From positions 3,596,001 through 3,660,000 of the forward strand of contig NZ_CP043505.1 of NCBI RefSeq assembly GCF_008365295.1: a DNA stretch of 64,000 nucleotides. The letters are read 5' to 3'. Position numbers and translations under genes: made by a program. This document shows, piece after piece, positions 47,125 through 55,634 of this stretch; the stretch's first letter is position 1, and each line of letters starts with the position of its first letter. This DNA comes from Agromyces intestinalis (GTDB lineage: Bacteria; Actinomycetota; Actinomycetes; Actinomycetales; Microbacteriaceae). The notes under the pieces were generated by a model. The model made no database searches, was not told where the DNA came from, and saw nothing but the letters and a program-made list of their open reading frames with translations.

Positions 47125-47194
47125 TCCGTAGAGGCTCCGGCCCGTCCCGCTTTCAACTCCGTGCGCGAGCGCGCACATCGGAAGGTCTTCCCTC
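47120..47194 (+). promoter_or_regulatory. yajC-secD-secF promoter and leader
   Basis: A consensus TATAAT (47120-47125) overlaps the ruvB stop. The leader carries a perfect hairpin GTGCGCG-AG-CGCGCAC (47161-47176) and then GGAAGG before the yajC ATG. No clear -35 hexamer is visible 17 bases upstream. Confidence 0.6.
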
Positions 47195-47572
47195 ATGACG
47201 TTCGGCCCCTTTGAAATCATCATGCTCGCTGTGCTGGCGGTGCTGATCTTCTTCATGTTCCGCAACTCGCGCAAGCGCCAGGCCGAGGCGCGCGACCTGC
47301 AGTCGAAGGTGCAGCCGGGTGCGAAGGTGATGACCAACTTCGGCGTGTTCGGCACCATCCTCTCGATGGACGAGGAAGAGAACCAGGTGCTCGTCGAGAC
47401 GACCCCCGGCACCGTGCTCACGGTGCACCGCCAGACCGTGGCGCGCGTGGTCGAGCCCGCCGACACCGAAGACGAGCCGGTGGCCGACCTCGAGAGCGAG
47501 CCCGAGTTCGGTGAGCGCGTCGAGCAGACCCCCGCCGACGACGCGCCCGAAGCCAAGAAGTCGGACGACTAA
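47195..47572 (+). CDS. yajC: Preprotein translocase subunit YajC
   Basis: A small accessory subunit of the Sec translocon, 125 residues: one N-terminal membrane helix (about 3-20, PFEIIMLAVLAVLIFFMFR) and a cytoplasmic domain with VQPGAKVMTNFGVFGTI and NQVLVETTPGTVLTV. The acidic C-terminal tail (from about 95) is unstructured and longer than in E. coli. It precedes secD and secF, forming the SecDF-YajC complex. Confidence 0.93.
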   Translation: MTFGPFEIIMLAVLAVLIFFMFRNSRKRQAEARDLQSKVQPGAKVMTNFGVFGTILSMDEEENQVLVETTPGTVLTVHRQTVARVVEPADTEDEPVADLESEPEFGERVEQTPADDAPEAKKSDD

Positions 47573-47637
47573 GCCCCCCACCCATCGACGCTCCGCCCGC
47601 GCGATGACGCGCGGGCTCCTGCAGAGAAAGCAGAACC

Positions 47638-49362
47638 GTGGCTGCACCCAAGAAGCGGTCGTCCCGACCGACGCCGGTCCGCAAGGCCTGGCGTTCCCTC
47701 ACCTGGCTCGGCGTGATCATCGTCGGCCTCTTCGCGATCAACGCCGCCGGCGTGATCTGGGGCGGCGGATCGTGGACTCCGAAGCTCGCGCTCGACCTCG
47801 AGGGCGGCACCGAGATCATCCTCGCTCCGAAGCTGGAGGACGGCCAGTCCGCCTCGCAGGAGCAGCTCGACCAGGCCGTATCGATCATCCGCCAGCGCGT
47901 CGACGCGTCGGGTGTCGCCGAATCCGAGATCAACACCGAGGGATCGAACGTCGTCGTCCGCATCCCCGGTGAGCTCGACGACCAGACCCGCAGCCGCATC
48001 GAGCAGTCGTCGAAGCTCGAACTGCGCCCGGTGCTGCTGGCCACCGGCGCGACGAGTGCGACCGTCGCGCCGACCGAGACCCCCGCCGCAGAGGAGGAGC
48101 TCGAGTCGACCCCGACCGTCGAGCCGACCGACGGCAGCGACCCCAACTGGATCACGCCCGCACTGCAGAACGAGTTCGACACCTTCGACTGCTCGAGCAT
48201 CGACGAGGGCGACGCGAGTGCTGCGCCCGCCGACCAGCCGCTCGTGACCTGCGACCGTACGGGCTCGATCAAGTACCTGCTCGGCCCCGTCGAGGTGAGC
48301 GGGGCGAACATCGTCGACGCGACCAACGGCACCGTCCAGACCTCCACGGGCGCCTCGACTGGCCAGTGGGCGGTCAACATCGTCTTCGACGACGAGGGCA
48401 CACAGGACTTCGCGAAGGTCTCGACCCGTCTCTACGGTCTGAAGGGCGAGGCGCCGCGCGACCAGTTCGCGTTCGTGCTCGACGGCGCGGTCCTGTCGGC
48501 GCCGTCGATGAACGGCGTCATCACCGACGGTCGGCCCCAGATCACGGGCAGCTTCGACCAGGACACGTCCAAGGCGCTCGCCGACCAGCTGAAGTTCGGC
48601 GCGCTGCCGATCAGCTTCACGGTGCAGTCCTCCGACACCATCGCCCCGACGCTCGGTACCGCGCAGCTGCAGGCAGGCCTCATCGCGGGTCTCATCGGCC
48701 TGATCCTCGTCGTGATCTACACGGTGTTCCAGTACCGCGCGCTCGCCTCGGTGACGATCGCGTCGCTGATCATCGCCGGCGTCATCACCTACTTGATGAT
48801 CACGATCCTGTCGTGGCGCGAGGGGTACCGGCTCTCGCTCGCGGGCGTCGCGGGCCTCATCGTCGCGATCGGCTTCACGGCCGACTCGTTCATCATCTAC
48901 TTCGAACGCGTGAGAGACGAGTTGCGCGACGGTCGACCACTGGTCGGCGCGGTCGAGGCCGGCTGGAAGCGGGCCTTCCGCACGGTGCTCGCCTCGAAGG
49001 GCGTGAACCTGCTCGCGGCGATCGTGCTGTTCATCCTCGCCGTCGGCAGCGTGAAGGGCTTCGCCTACACCCTCGGTCTCACCACCGTCATCGACGTGGT
49101 GGTCGTGATCCTCTTCACCCACCCGATGCTGCAGTTGCTCGCCCAGACGCGGTTCTTCTCCAGTGGCAACCCGTGGTCGGGTCTCGACCCGAACGCGCTG
49201 GGCGCCGTGTACCGCGGGCGCGCGGAGTTCCGCAAGCCGAGCACGGTGCCGGCCCGCAAGGTCGCATCGAGCTCGAAGGAGGCGCAGAAGCGCCAGACGA
49301 TCGCCGAGTGGAAGGCGGCCGCCGCTGTCGGTGCCGGCTCCGACGAGGGCAAGGAGTCCTGA
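47638..49362 (+). CDS. secD: Protein translocase subunit SecD
   Basis: A proton-driven RND-type membrane protein that pulls secreted proteins out of the translocon. It has 574 residues with six expected helices. LALDLEGGTEIIL is conserved motif D1; the large outside domain spans about 60-340, with a low-complexity Thr/Glu insert (about 140-165); the helix block is IAGLIGLILVVIYTVFQYRALA to LGLTTVIDVVVVILFTHP, with GFTADSFIIYFERVRDE in the second motif. A GTG start follows GAGAAAG. Its stop overlaps secF by one base (TGATG). Confidence 0.95.
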   Translation: MAAPKKRSSRPTPVRKAWRSLTWLGVIIVGLFAINAAGVIWGGGSWTPKLALDLEGGTEIILAPKLEDGQSASQEQLDQAVSIIRQRVDASGVAESEINTEGSNVVVRIPGELDDQTRSRIEQSSKLELRPVLLATGATSATVAPTETPAAEEELESTPTVEPTDGSDPNWITPALQNEFDTFDCSSIDEGDASAAPADQPLVTCDRTGSIKYLLGPVEVSGANIVDATNGTVQTSTGASTGQWAVNIVFDDEGTQDFAKVSTRLYGLKGEAPRDQFAFVLDGAVLSAPSMNGVITDGRPQITGSFDQDTSKALADQLKFGALPISFTVQSSDTIAPTLGTAQLQAGLIAGLIGLILVVIYTVFQYRALASVTIASLIIAGVITYLMITILSWREGYRLSLAGVAGLIVAIGFTADSFIIYFERVRDELRDGRPLVGAVEAGWKRAFRTVLASKGVNLLAAIVLFILAVGSVKGFAYTLGLTTVIDVVVVILFTHPMLQLLAQTRFFSSGNPWSGLDPNALGAVYRGRAEFRKPSTVPARKVASSSKEAQKRQTIAEWKAAAAVGAGSDEGKES

Positions 49363-50378
49363 TGGCAAGCCGCCTCACCCAATTCGGCAACGACCTCTAC
49401 ACGGGCAAGCGCTCGTTCAACTTCGTCGGCGGGCGCAAGAAGTGGTACGCGATCGCGATCGCGATCATCATCGTGACCATCGCCATCCCGCTCGTGCGGG
49501 GCGTGAACTTCAGCATCGAGTTCCGCGGCGGTTCGCAGTTCCAGATCGCCGGCGTCGAGAACGCGGAGTCGCAGCCCGCGATCGACGCGGTGCACTCAGT
49601 CGTCCCCGACACCGAGGTGCGCGTCGCCATCGTCGGCGGCGACGGGGTGCGCGTGCAGACCGACCAGCTCGAGCAGAGCGAGTCGCACGAGGTGAGCTCC
49701 GCCCTCGCCGAGGCGTACGACGTGCCGGTCTCCGAGGTCACCTCGACCTTCATCGGCCCGAGCTGGGGCGCCGACGTCACGCGTCAGGCCATCGTGGGCC
49801 TCATCGCGTTCGTGCTGCTGGCCGCCCTCGTCATGGCGTTGTACTTCCGCACCTGGAAGATGTCGCTCGCGGCGATCATCGCGCTGCTCGGGGACCTCGT
49901 CGTCACGATCGGCATCTACGCGAGCGTCGGATTCGAGATCTCGCCTGCGGCGATGATCGGCATCCTGACCATCCTCAGTTACTCGCTGTACGACACGGTC
50001 GTGGTCTTCGACAAGATCCGCGAGAACACGGCCGAAGACGGTGAGGAGTCGCGACGCACGTTCGCCGAGTCGGTCAACCTCGCGGTGAATCAGACCCTCG
50101 TGCGTTCGATCAACACGAGCGTCGTGGCGGCGCTGCCGGTCGCGGCGATCCTCTTCATCGGCGCCGGTGCGCTCGGGGCCGACACGCTGCGCGACATCTC
50201 GCTCGCGCTGCTGATCGGCATCCTCGTCGGCACCTGGTCGACGGTGTTCATCGCGGCGCCGATGTACTCGCAGTTCCGCGAGGGCGAGCCGAAGATCCGT
50301 CGCCACGACGAGAAGGTCCTGAAGGAGCGCGAGCGCGCCACCGCAGCGGAGGCCCGCGAGGCGGTCGCCGTCGGATGA
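49362..50378 (+). CDS. secF: Protein translocase subunit SecF
   Basis: The partner of SecD, 338 residues with six membrane helices. Motifs GVNFSIEFRGGSQFQI, AALVMALYFRTWKMSLAAI and YSLYDTVVVFDKIREN are diagnostic. The cytoplasmic C-terminus is charged (KVLKERERATAAEARE). ATG 49362 shares its A with the last base of the secD stop, indicating coupled translation. Confidence 0.95.
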   Translation: MASRLTQFGNDLYTGKRSFNFVGGRKKWYAIAIAIIIVTIAIPLVRGVNFSIEFRGGSQFQIAGVENAESQPAIDAVHSVVPDTEVRVAIVGGDGVRVQTDQLEQSESHEVSSALAEAYDVPVSEVTSTFIGPSWGADVTRQAIVGLIAFVLLAALVMALYFRTWKMSLAAIIALLGDLVVTIGIYASVGFEISPAAMIGILTILSYSLYDTVVVFDKIRENTAEDGEESRRTFAESVNLAVNQTLVRSINTSVVAALPVAAILFIGAGALGADTLRDISLALLIGILVGTWSTVFIAAPMYSQFREGEPKIRRHDEKVLKERERATAAEAREAVAVG

Positions 50379-50459
50379 CCTCGGCACGCTGCGCCTCCCG
50401 TCGCCTGAGATCGGCCCTCCGTCAGGAGCGGCGATAATGGAACGCGGGAGGTGCAGCGA

Positions 50460-52715
50460 GTGACCGAGACCACGGGGATCAACCAGACGGCGTCGCTGCG
50501 CCGCCTCGTGCCGCGGATCTTCTCCAAGGCACAGCCGTCTGGCGCGGTCGACACGCTGCTGCGAACCGTTCGGATGCATCATCCGAAGGCTGATCTCGCG
50601 CTCGTCGAACGGGCGTATCAGGTCGCCGATCGGGCGCACGCCGGCCAGACGCGCAAGAGCGGCGAGCCCTACATCACGCACCCCATCGCGGTCGCGCAGA
50701 TCCTCGCCGACCTCGGCATCGGCTCGAAGACGGTGGCCGCGGCGCTGCTGCACGACACCGTCGAAGACACCGAGTACACGCTCGACCAGTTGCGCGCCGA
50801 CTTCGGCGACGAGATCGCGATGCTCGTCGACGGCGTGACCAAGCTCGACAAGGTCAAGTACGGCGACTCGACCCAGGCCGAGACCGTCCGCAAGATGATC
50901 GTCGCGATGTCGAAAGACATCCGCGTGCTCATCATCAAGCTCGCGGATCGACTGCACAACGCCCGTACCTGGGGGTTCGTGCCCGCAGCGAACGCGGCAC
51001 GCAAGGCGACCGAGACCCTCGAGATCTACGCGCCGCTCGCACACCGGCTCGGTATCCAGACCATCAAGTGGGAGCTCGAAGACCTCTCGTTCGCCGTGCT
51101 CTACCCGAAGCTCTACGCCGAGATCGAGAGCCTCGTCAAACAGCGCACGCCGCAGCGCGAAGAGTACGTGCAGTCGGTGATCGACCTGGTCGGCGACGAT
51201 CTCAAGCAGGCGAAGATCCGCGGCAAGGTCGTCGGGCGCCCGAAGCAGTACTACTCGATCTACCAGAAGATGATCGTGCGCGGGCGCGAGTTCGACGAGA
51301 TCTACGATCTCGTCGGCATCCGTGTGCTCGTGAACTCGGTGCGCGACTGCTATGCCGTGCTCGGCGCGATCCACGCCCGCTGGACCCCGGTTCCCGGCCG
51401 GTTCAAGGACTACATCGCCACGCCGAAGTTCAACCTCTACCAGTCGCTGCACACGACGGTGATCGGCCCGAAGGGGCGCGCGGTCGAGATCCAGATCCGC
51501 ACCCACGACATGCACCAGCGGGCCGAGTACGGTGTCGCCGCGCACTGGAAGTACAAAGAGCGCGTGAACAACGGCCGCACCGACGACCGTTCGGCCGCGA
51601 CCGAGACCGACATGGCGTGGCTCGCGCACATCTCCGACTGGCAGGCCGAGACGAGCGATCCGGGCGAGTTCCTCGACTCGCTGCGCTTCGAGATCGGCGC
51701 GAAGGAGGTCTACGTCTTCACGCCGAAGGGTCGGGTCATCGGGCTGCCCGCCGGTGCGACCCCGGTGGACTTCGCCTATGCGGTGCACACCGAGGTCGGC
51801 CACCGCACGATGGGAGCGAAGGTCAACGGCAGGCTCGTGCCGCTCGAGAGCGAGTTGACCAGCGGCGACGTCGTCGAGGTGTTCACCTCGAAGAACCCCG
51901 ACTCGGGGCCCAGCCAGGACTGGCTCACGTTCGTCAAGAGCCCGCGCGCTCGCAATAAGATCCGCCAGTGGTTCACGAAGGAACGGCGCGACGAGGCCAT
52001 CGAGCACGGCCGTGATGCGATCGCCCGCGCGATGCGCAAGCAGAACCTGCCGCTGCAGAAGCTGATGAGCCAGGAGTCGTTCGCCGAGGTCGCCGCGCAG
52101 CTGCGCTACGACGACGTCTCGTCGCTGTACGCGGCGGTCGGCGAGGGGCACGTCTCGACGCAGTCGGTGCTCGAGAAGGTCGTGGCGCTCGTGCGCGACG
52201 TCGACGAGACCGACGAGCCCGAGATCAACCTGCCGACGCGGGCTCGCGCGCTGCCTCGCACGAGCGACTCGGGCGTGCTGGTGCGCGGGGCTCCCGACAT
52301 CCTCGTCAAGCTCGCCAGGTGCTGCACCCCGGTTCCCGGCGACGAGATCGTCGGCTTCATCACCCGTGGCTCGGGGGTGTCGGTGCACCAGGCCGGATGC
52401 CACAATGTGCAGTCGCTCATGCGCGAACCCGAGCGCATGATCGACGTCGAGTGGGCGCCGAGCTCGAAGAGCGTGTTCCTCGTGCAGATTCAGATCGAGG
52501 CGCTCGACCGCTCGGGCCTGCTGTCGGACGTGACACGGGTGCTCAGCGAGCACCACGTCAACATCCTGTCGGCGAACGTCTCGACATCGACTGACCGCCT
52601 CGCGCTCAGCCGCTTCGTCTTCGAGATGGGTGACACCACCCACCTCGACCGGGTGCTCAACGCCGTGCGTCGGATCGACGCCGTGTACGACGTCTACCGC
52701 GTCTCGGACGGCTGA
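50460..52715 (+). CDS. rel: Bifunctional (p)ppGpp synthetase/hydrolase
   Basis: The stringent-response enzyme, 751 residues. The hydrolase domain has the HD pair H98-D99 in LLHDTVEDTEYT and ITHPIAVA upstream; the synthetase domain has RGREFDEIYDLVGIRVLV and KFNLYQSLHTTVIGPKGR; TGS (VYVFTPKGRVIGLPAGATPV), a zinc-finger-like CCTPVPGD region and a C-terminal ACT domain follow. Both enzymatic halves look intact. I chose GTG 50460, 8 bases after GGGAGG; GATAAT at 50433-50438 is the likely -10. Confidence 0.95.
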   Translation: MTETTGINQTASLRRLVPRIFSKAQPSGAVDTLLRTVRMHHPKADLALVERAYQVADRAHAGQTRKSGEPYITHPIAVAQILADLGIGSKTVAAALLHDTVEDTEYTLDQLRADFGDEIAMLVDGVTKLDKVKYGDSTQAETVRKMIVAMSKDIRVLIIKLADRLHNARTWGFVPAANAARKATETLEIYAPLAHRLGIQTIKWELEDLSFAVLYPKLYAEIESLVKQRTPQREEYVQSVIDLVGDDLKQAKIRGKVVGRPKQYYSIYQKMIVRGREFDEIYDLVGIRVLVNSVRDCYAVLGAIHARWTPVPGRFKDYIATPKFNLYQSLHTTVIGPKGRAVEIQIRTHDMHQRAEYGVAAHWKYKERVNNGRTDDRSAATETDMAWLAHISDWQAETSDPGEFLDSLRFEIGAKEVYVFTPKGRVIGLPAGATPVDFAYAVHTEVGHRTMGAKVNGRLVPLESELTSGDVVEVFTSKNPDSGPSQDWLTFVKSPRARNKIRQWFTKERRDEAIEHGRDAIARAMRKQNLPLQKLMSQESFAEVAAQLRYDDVSSLYAAVGEGHVSTQSVLEKVVALVRDVDETDEPEINLPTRARALPRTSDSGVLVRGAPDILVKLARCCTPVPGDEIVGFITRGSGVSVHQAGCHNVQSLMREPERMIDVEWAPSSKSVFLVQIQIEALDRSGLLSDVTRVLSEHHVNILSANVSTSTDRLALSRFVFEMGDTTHLDRVLNAVRRIDAVYDVYRVSDG

Positions 52716-53281
52716 GCCTGCCCGGTGACCGCGATCGCCCGCGCGGTCGCGAGTCGCTGGAGTGCGCGGAGCTTGCCCGGCAGACGAAAAGCCGACCGAA
52801 GGCGCTGCTCGGCCTCGTCGGCGAGGTCGAGGTCGTTCGCCAGCAGGGCGGCTGCCGCCTGCATCGCCCCACGCTCGTCGGGGCCGGCCTCGCGCACGAG
52901 GTCGAGCACCGTGCGAACCGGGCTCGTGCAGCGGATGCGCCCGGCGACCGTGACGATGTCGTGGTCGTCGATGACCACTTCGCGAAGCGAGTACTCGTGG
53001 CCGGCGCGCTGCGCCACACGGGCGTGCATCGGCACGCAGAACTGGGGCGGCTCGACTGGCGCGATGAGCGCCCCGAGGACCCAGGCCGCGGAGCGGCGCT
53101 CGGCGATGAGGTCGCGGTCGGCGCGCCGGGCGAGGATCTCTGCACGCAGGGCGGCGAGGTCGGGCTCGTCGATCGGCACCCACCCGCCGCCGAGCTGCAC
53201 GAGCTCGCCGTCGATGCGGGCCGCGCAGAGCTCGGGAAGCGGCAGGTCGGAGACGCCGAGGACGGCGGGAAGTCGGGCCAT
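52694..53281 (-). CDS. Microbacteriaceae-type protein of unknown function (AbiEi-like?)
   Basis: A 195-residue protein that overlaps the end of rel by 22 bases, tail to tail. It begins MARLPAVLGVSDLPLPELCA and contains VPIDEPDLAALRAEIL, AERRSAAWVLGAL and REVVIDDHDIVTVAGIR-like sequence, then helical repeats. Proteins of this pattern are frequent in Microbacteriaceae and are sometimes labelled AbiEi-type antitoxin domain proteins. No toxin partner is adjacent. The function is unknown and the family name is tentative. Confidence 0.6.
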   Translation of the reverse strand: MARLPAVLGVSDLPLPELCAARIDGELVQLGGGWVPIDEPDLAALRAEILARRADRDLIAERRSAAWVLGALIAPVEPPQFCVPMHARVAQRAGHEYSLREVVIDDHDIVTVAGRIRCTSPVRTVLDLVREAGPDERGAMQAAAALLANDLDLADEAEQRLRSAFRLPGKLRALQRLATARAIAVTGQAQPSETR

Positions 53282-53315
53282 CACCCCATCGTGGGGCACG
53301 TTGTGCGCGCCGAAC

Positions 53316-53354
53316 GACGATGCGGGCCGCCTGTGGATGGCGGCCCGCATCGTC
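53316..53354 (-). terminator. Hairpin after the DUF349 gene
   Basis: A perfect 16-bp inverted repeat with a 7-base loop (TGTGGAT) begins 18 bases past the DUF349 stop on the minus strand and upstream of the next minus-strand gene. Confidence 0.75.
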
Positions 53355-53372
53355 AGAGTGGTGGAGGAGTGC

Positions 53373-54605
53373 TCAGCCGCCGACGGCCTTGAGCCAGGCA
53401 CGCCGGGCCTCGAGCGCCTCGCGAGCCTCGGCCACTGCCTTCGCGTCGCCGCGCGATTCGGCATCAGCCAGGTCGGCCTCGAGCTTGGCGATCGCGTCGT
53501 GGAGCTGCCCGAGCATGCCCTCGGATCGCGCCTTCTTCTCGGGATCCTCGCGCTCCCAGCGGGCGTCCTCGAGGCCGCGGACGTGGGCCTCGATCTTGCG
53601 CAGCCGATCTTCGACGACCCTGACCTGGTCGCGGGGAACACGCCCGATCTCGTCCCACCGGTCTTGAACGCGGGTGAGTGCGGCGCGAGCGGCCTTCGGG
53701 TCGGTCTGCTTCAACAGCGGCTCGGCATCGTCGAGCAGCGCGAGCTTCTGCTCGAGGTTGGCCCGGTACGCCTCGTCCTCGATGGCGTCGGCCTCGGCCT
53801 TGGCCTGGAACAGCACGTCGCCGGCGGCCTTGAACTTCGCCCACAGCGCGTCGTCGAGCTTCTTGCCGGCCCGGCCGGCAAGCTTCCACTCGTCGAGCAG
53901 CGCACGGTACTCGGCGACCGCGTCCGCCCCGCGCGGGGCGAGCGCCTCGGCACGCTCGATGAGCCGCTGCTTGCGAGCCCGAACGTCGCGGTGGGCGGCG
54001 TCGAGCTCGGCGAAGAACGCCTTGCGGTGGTGCTCGATGGTCGAGCGTGCAGCACGGAACCGCTTCCACAGCTCGTTCGCGTCGCCCTTGGGCAGGCGCG
54101 GGCCGTCCTGCTGGTGGCGCTGCCACCGCGTGAACAGCTCGTCGAGCTGCGCCGACGTCTGCTTCCACTGGGTCTTCGCGGGGTCTTGCGCGGCGAGCGC
54201 CTCGGCGGCCTCGACGATCGCCGTGCGTTCGGCGAGCGCCTCGGCCACGGCCGCCTTGGCTTCGGCCTGCTGCTGCTCGGTGAGCTCGGCCGTGGTGCCT
54301 GACAGCGACTCGAGTCGGCGGGCGAGGGCATCGAGGTCGCCGACCGCGTTGGCGCCGGCGACGGCGGTCTGCAGGTGGGCGACGGCCTTGGCGACGTCAG
54401 CGGCGGGTGCGCCGCGACGCACGCGCTGTTCGAGCAGGCTCACCTGACCGGCGAGGTCGGCGTACTTGCGCTGGAAGTAGGCGAGCGCCTCGTCTGCCGA
54501 GCCGTCGGGGAACTGGCCGACCTCGCGTTCGCCGTCGCTCGTGCGCACGAAGACGGTGCCCGTCTCGTCGACGCGGCCCCACGGTTGCTGGTCTGAATCG
54601 GTCAC
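53373..54605 (-). CDS. DUF349 coiled-coil protein
   Basis: A 410-residue helical protein made of DUF349 repeats: segments such as ELWKRFRAARSTIEHHRKAF and ALWAKFKAAGDVLFQAKAEAD follow the family W-xxF pattern, three times in the middle of the protein. The N-terminus (PWGRVDETGTVFVRTSDGER) is the domain seen in actinobacterial members. The function is not established. GTG 54605. The gene is monocistronic, with a strong hairpin after it. Confidence 0.88.
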   Translation of the reverse strand: MTDSDQQPWGRVDETGTVFVRTSDGEREVGQFPDGSADEALAYFQRKYADLAGQVSLLEQRVRRGAPAADVAKAVAHLQTAVAGANAVGDLDALARRLESLSGTTAELTEQQQAEAKAAVAEALAERTAIVEAAEALAAQDPAKTQWKQTSAQLDELFTRWQRHQQDGPRLPKGDANELWKRFRAARSTIEHHRKAFFAELDAAHRDVRARKQRLIERAEALAPRGADAVAEYRALLDEWKLAGRAGKKLDDALWAKFKAAGDVLFQAKAEADAIEDEAYRANLEQKLALLDDAEPLLKQTDPKAARAALTRVQDRWDEIGRVPRDQVRVVEDRLRKIEAHVRGLEDARWEREDPEKKARSEGMLGQLHDAIAKLEADLADAESRGDAKAVAEAREALEARRAWLKAVGG

Positions 54606-54719
54606 GGCTTCACCCTGTCGTGGTCGGTGCCGCGATCATCGCGGCGGCGTGTGCTCGACCAGCCTATTGCACGGTCGAACGCGGATCGGGCGGGCATTCG
54701 CGCCCGACGCGGGGCTGGC

Positions 54720-55508
54720 TCACTCGACGGTGAAGCCCGTGATGCGCACCTCGGTCGCCGGCGCGCCGTCGGCGGCTCCATCGGCCGTGCCGCCCGCGAC
54801 GATGCCGCTGATGAGCTGGTCGAGCCCGCTCGTGACGTGGCCGATGACCGAGTACCCCCCGCTGTCGGTGGGCAGGGTCGAGTCCTGGTACACGATGAAG
54901 AACTGGCTGCCCTGGCTGTATTGGCTGGCGGCGCGCGCCATGGCGATCGTGCCGGCGGGGTAGACGCCGTCGGCCGGGGCGTTCTCGACCGGCCCGTACG
55001 AGTACCCGGGGCCGCCCGAGCCGTCGCCCGCCGGGTCGCCGCACTGCAGCACGAAGATGCCGTCGGTCGTCAGCCGGTGGCAGCTGACGCCGTCGTAGAA
55101 GCCCGACTGGGCGAGCGAGATCTCGCTGGAGACCGCCTGCGGTGCGGCTGCACCGTCGAGCTCGATGCCGAGCGGGATGTCGTTGAGCGTGAGCGTGCCC
55201 GTCCAGGTGCGCCCCTCGGCGATGTCGGCCGAGGGGACGTCGCCCTGGTTCTCGCCCTCGGGCTCGGGGGCCTCGGTGGGCTCGGTGGTGGGCGGCGTGC
55301 TGGGCTCGGCCTCCGGCGTGCCCGGTCCGCCGTTGAAGTAGAACAGCTGCGCGGCGACGGCGATGACCAGCACCACGACGAGCACTCCGCCGGCGATCAG
55401 GTTGTCACGCACCCGACGGCGCTGCTTGCGAGCGTGCACCTCTTGACGGGCCTGATAGGTGCGCAGGCGCGCTCGTTCTTCACGGGCCTGCCGGTCGCTC
55501 TGTGCCAC
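54720..55508 (-). CDS. Membrane-anchored cyclophilin-type peptidyl-prolyl isomerase
   Basis: A 262-residue protein: a basic cytoplasmic N-terminus (1-38), one membrane helix (about 40-60, AGGVLVVVLVIAVAAQLFYF), a Pro/Thr/Glu linker and an outside cyclophilin domain. The domain carries SGFYDGVSCHRLTTDGIFVLQCGDP, IAMARAASQYSQGSQFFIVY and VIGHVTSGLDQL. Such enzymes assist folding of exported proteins. The first catalytic Arg (HRL) is present. GTG 55508 with a strong AGAAGGAG. Confidence 0.92.
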   Translation of the reverse strand: MAQSDRQAREERARLRTYQARQEVHARKQRRRVRDNLIAGGVLVVVLVIAVAAQLFYFNGGPGTPEAEPSTPPTTEPTEAPEPEGENQGDVPSADIAEGRTWTGTLTLNDIPLGIELDGAAAPQAVSSEISLAQSGFYDGVSCHRLTTDGIFVLQCGDPAGDGSGGPGYSYGPVENAPADGVYPAGTIAMARAASQYSQGSQFFIVYQDSTLPTDSGGYSVIGHVTSGLDQLISGIVAGGTADGAADGAPATEVRITGFTVE

Positions 55509-55634
55509 GGTGCTCCTTCTCGCGGAATCCTGCCAGCAGACTCTACTTAAGCGCCGCCCGCCGGGCCAATCGCGCGTCGTGGTGCGACCTCGGTCGGCGG
55601 GGTGATGTCGGCGGCCCCGGTTACGCTTGGTGGC

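Noticed and set aside
49596..53183. A 1195-codon minus-strand frame opposite rel and secF
   Set aside because: It mirrors rel codon structure and has no motif; rel is unambiguous.
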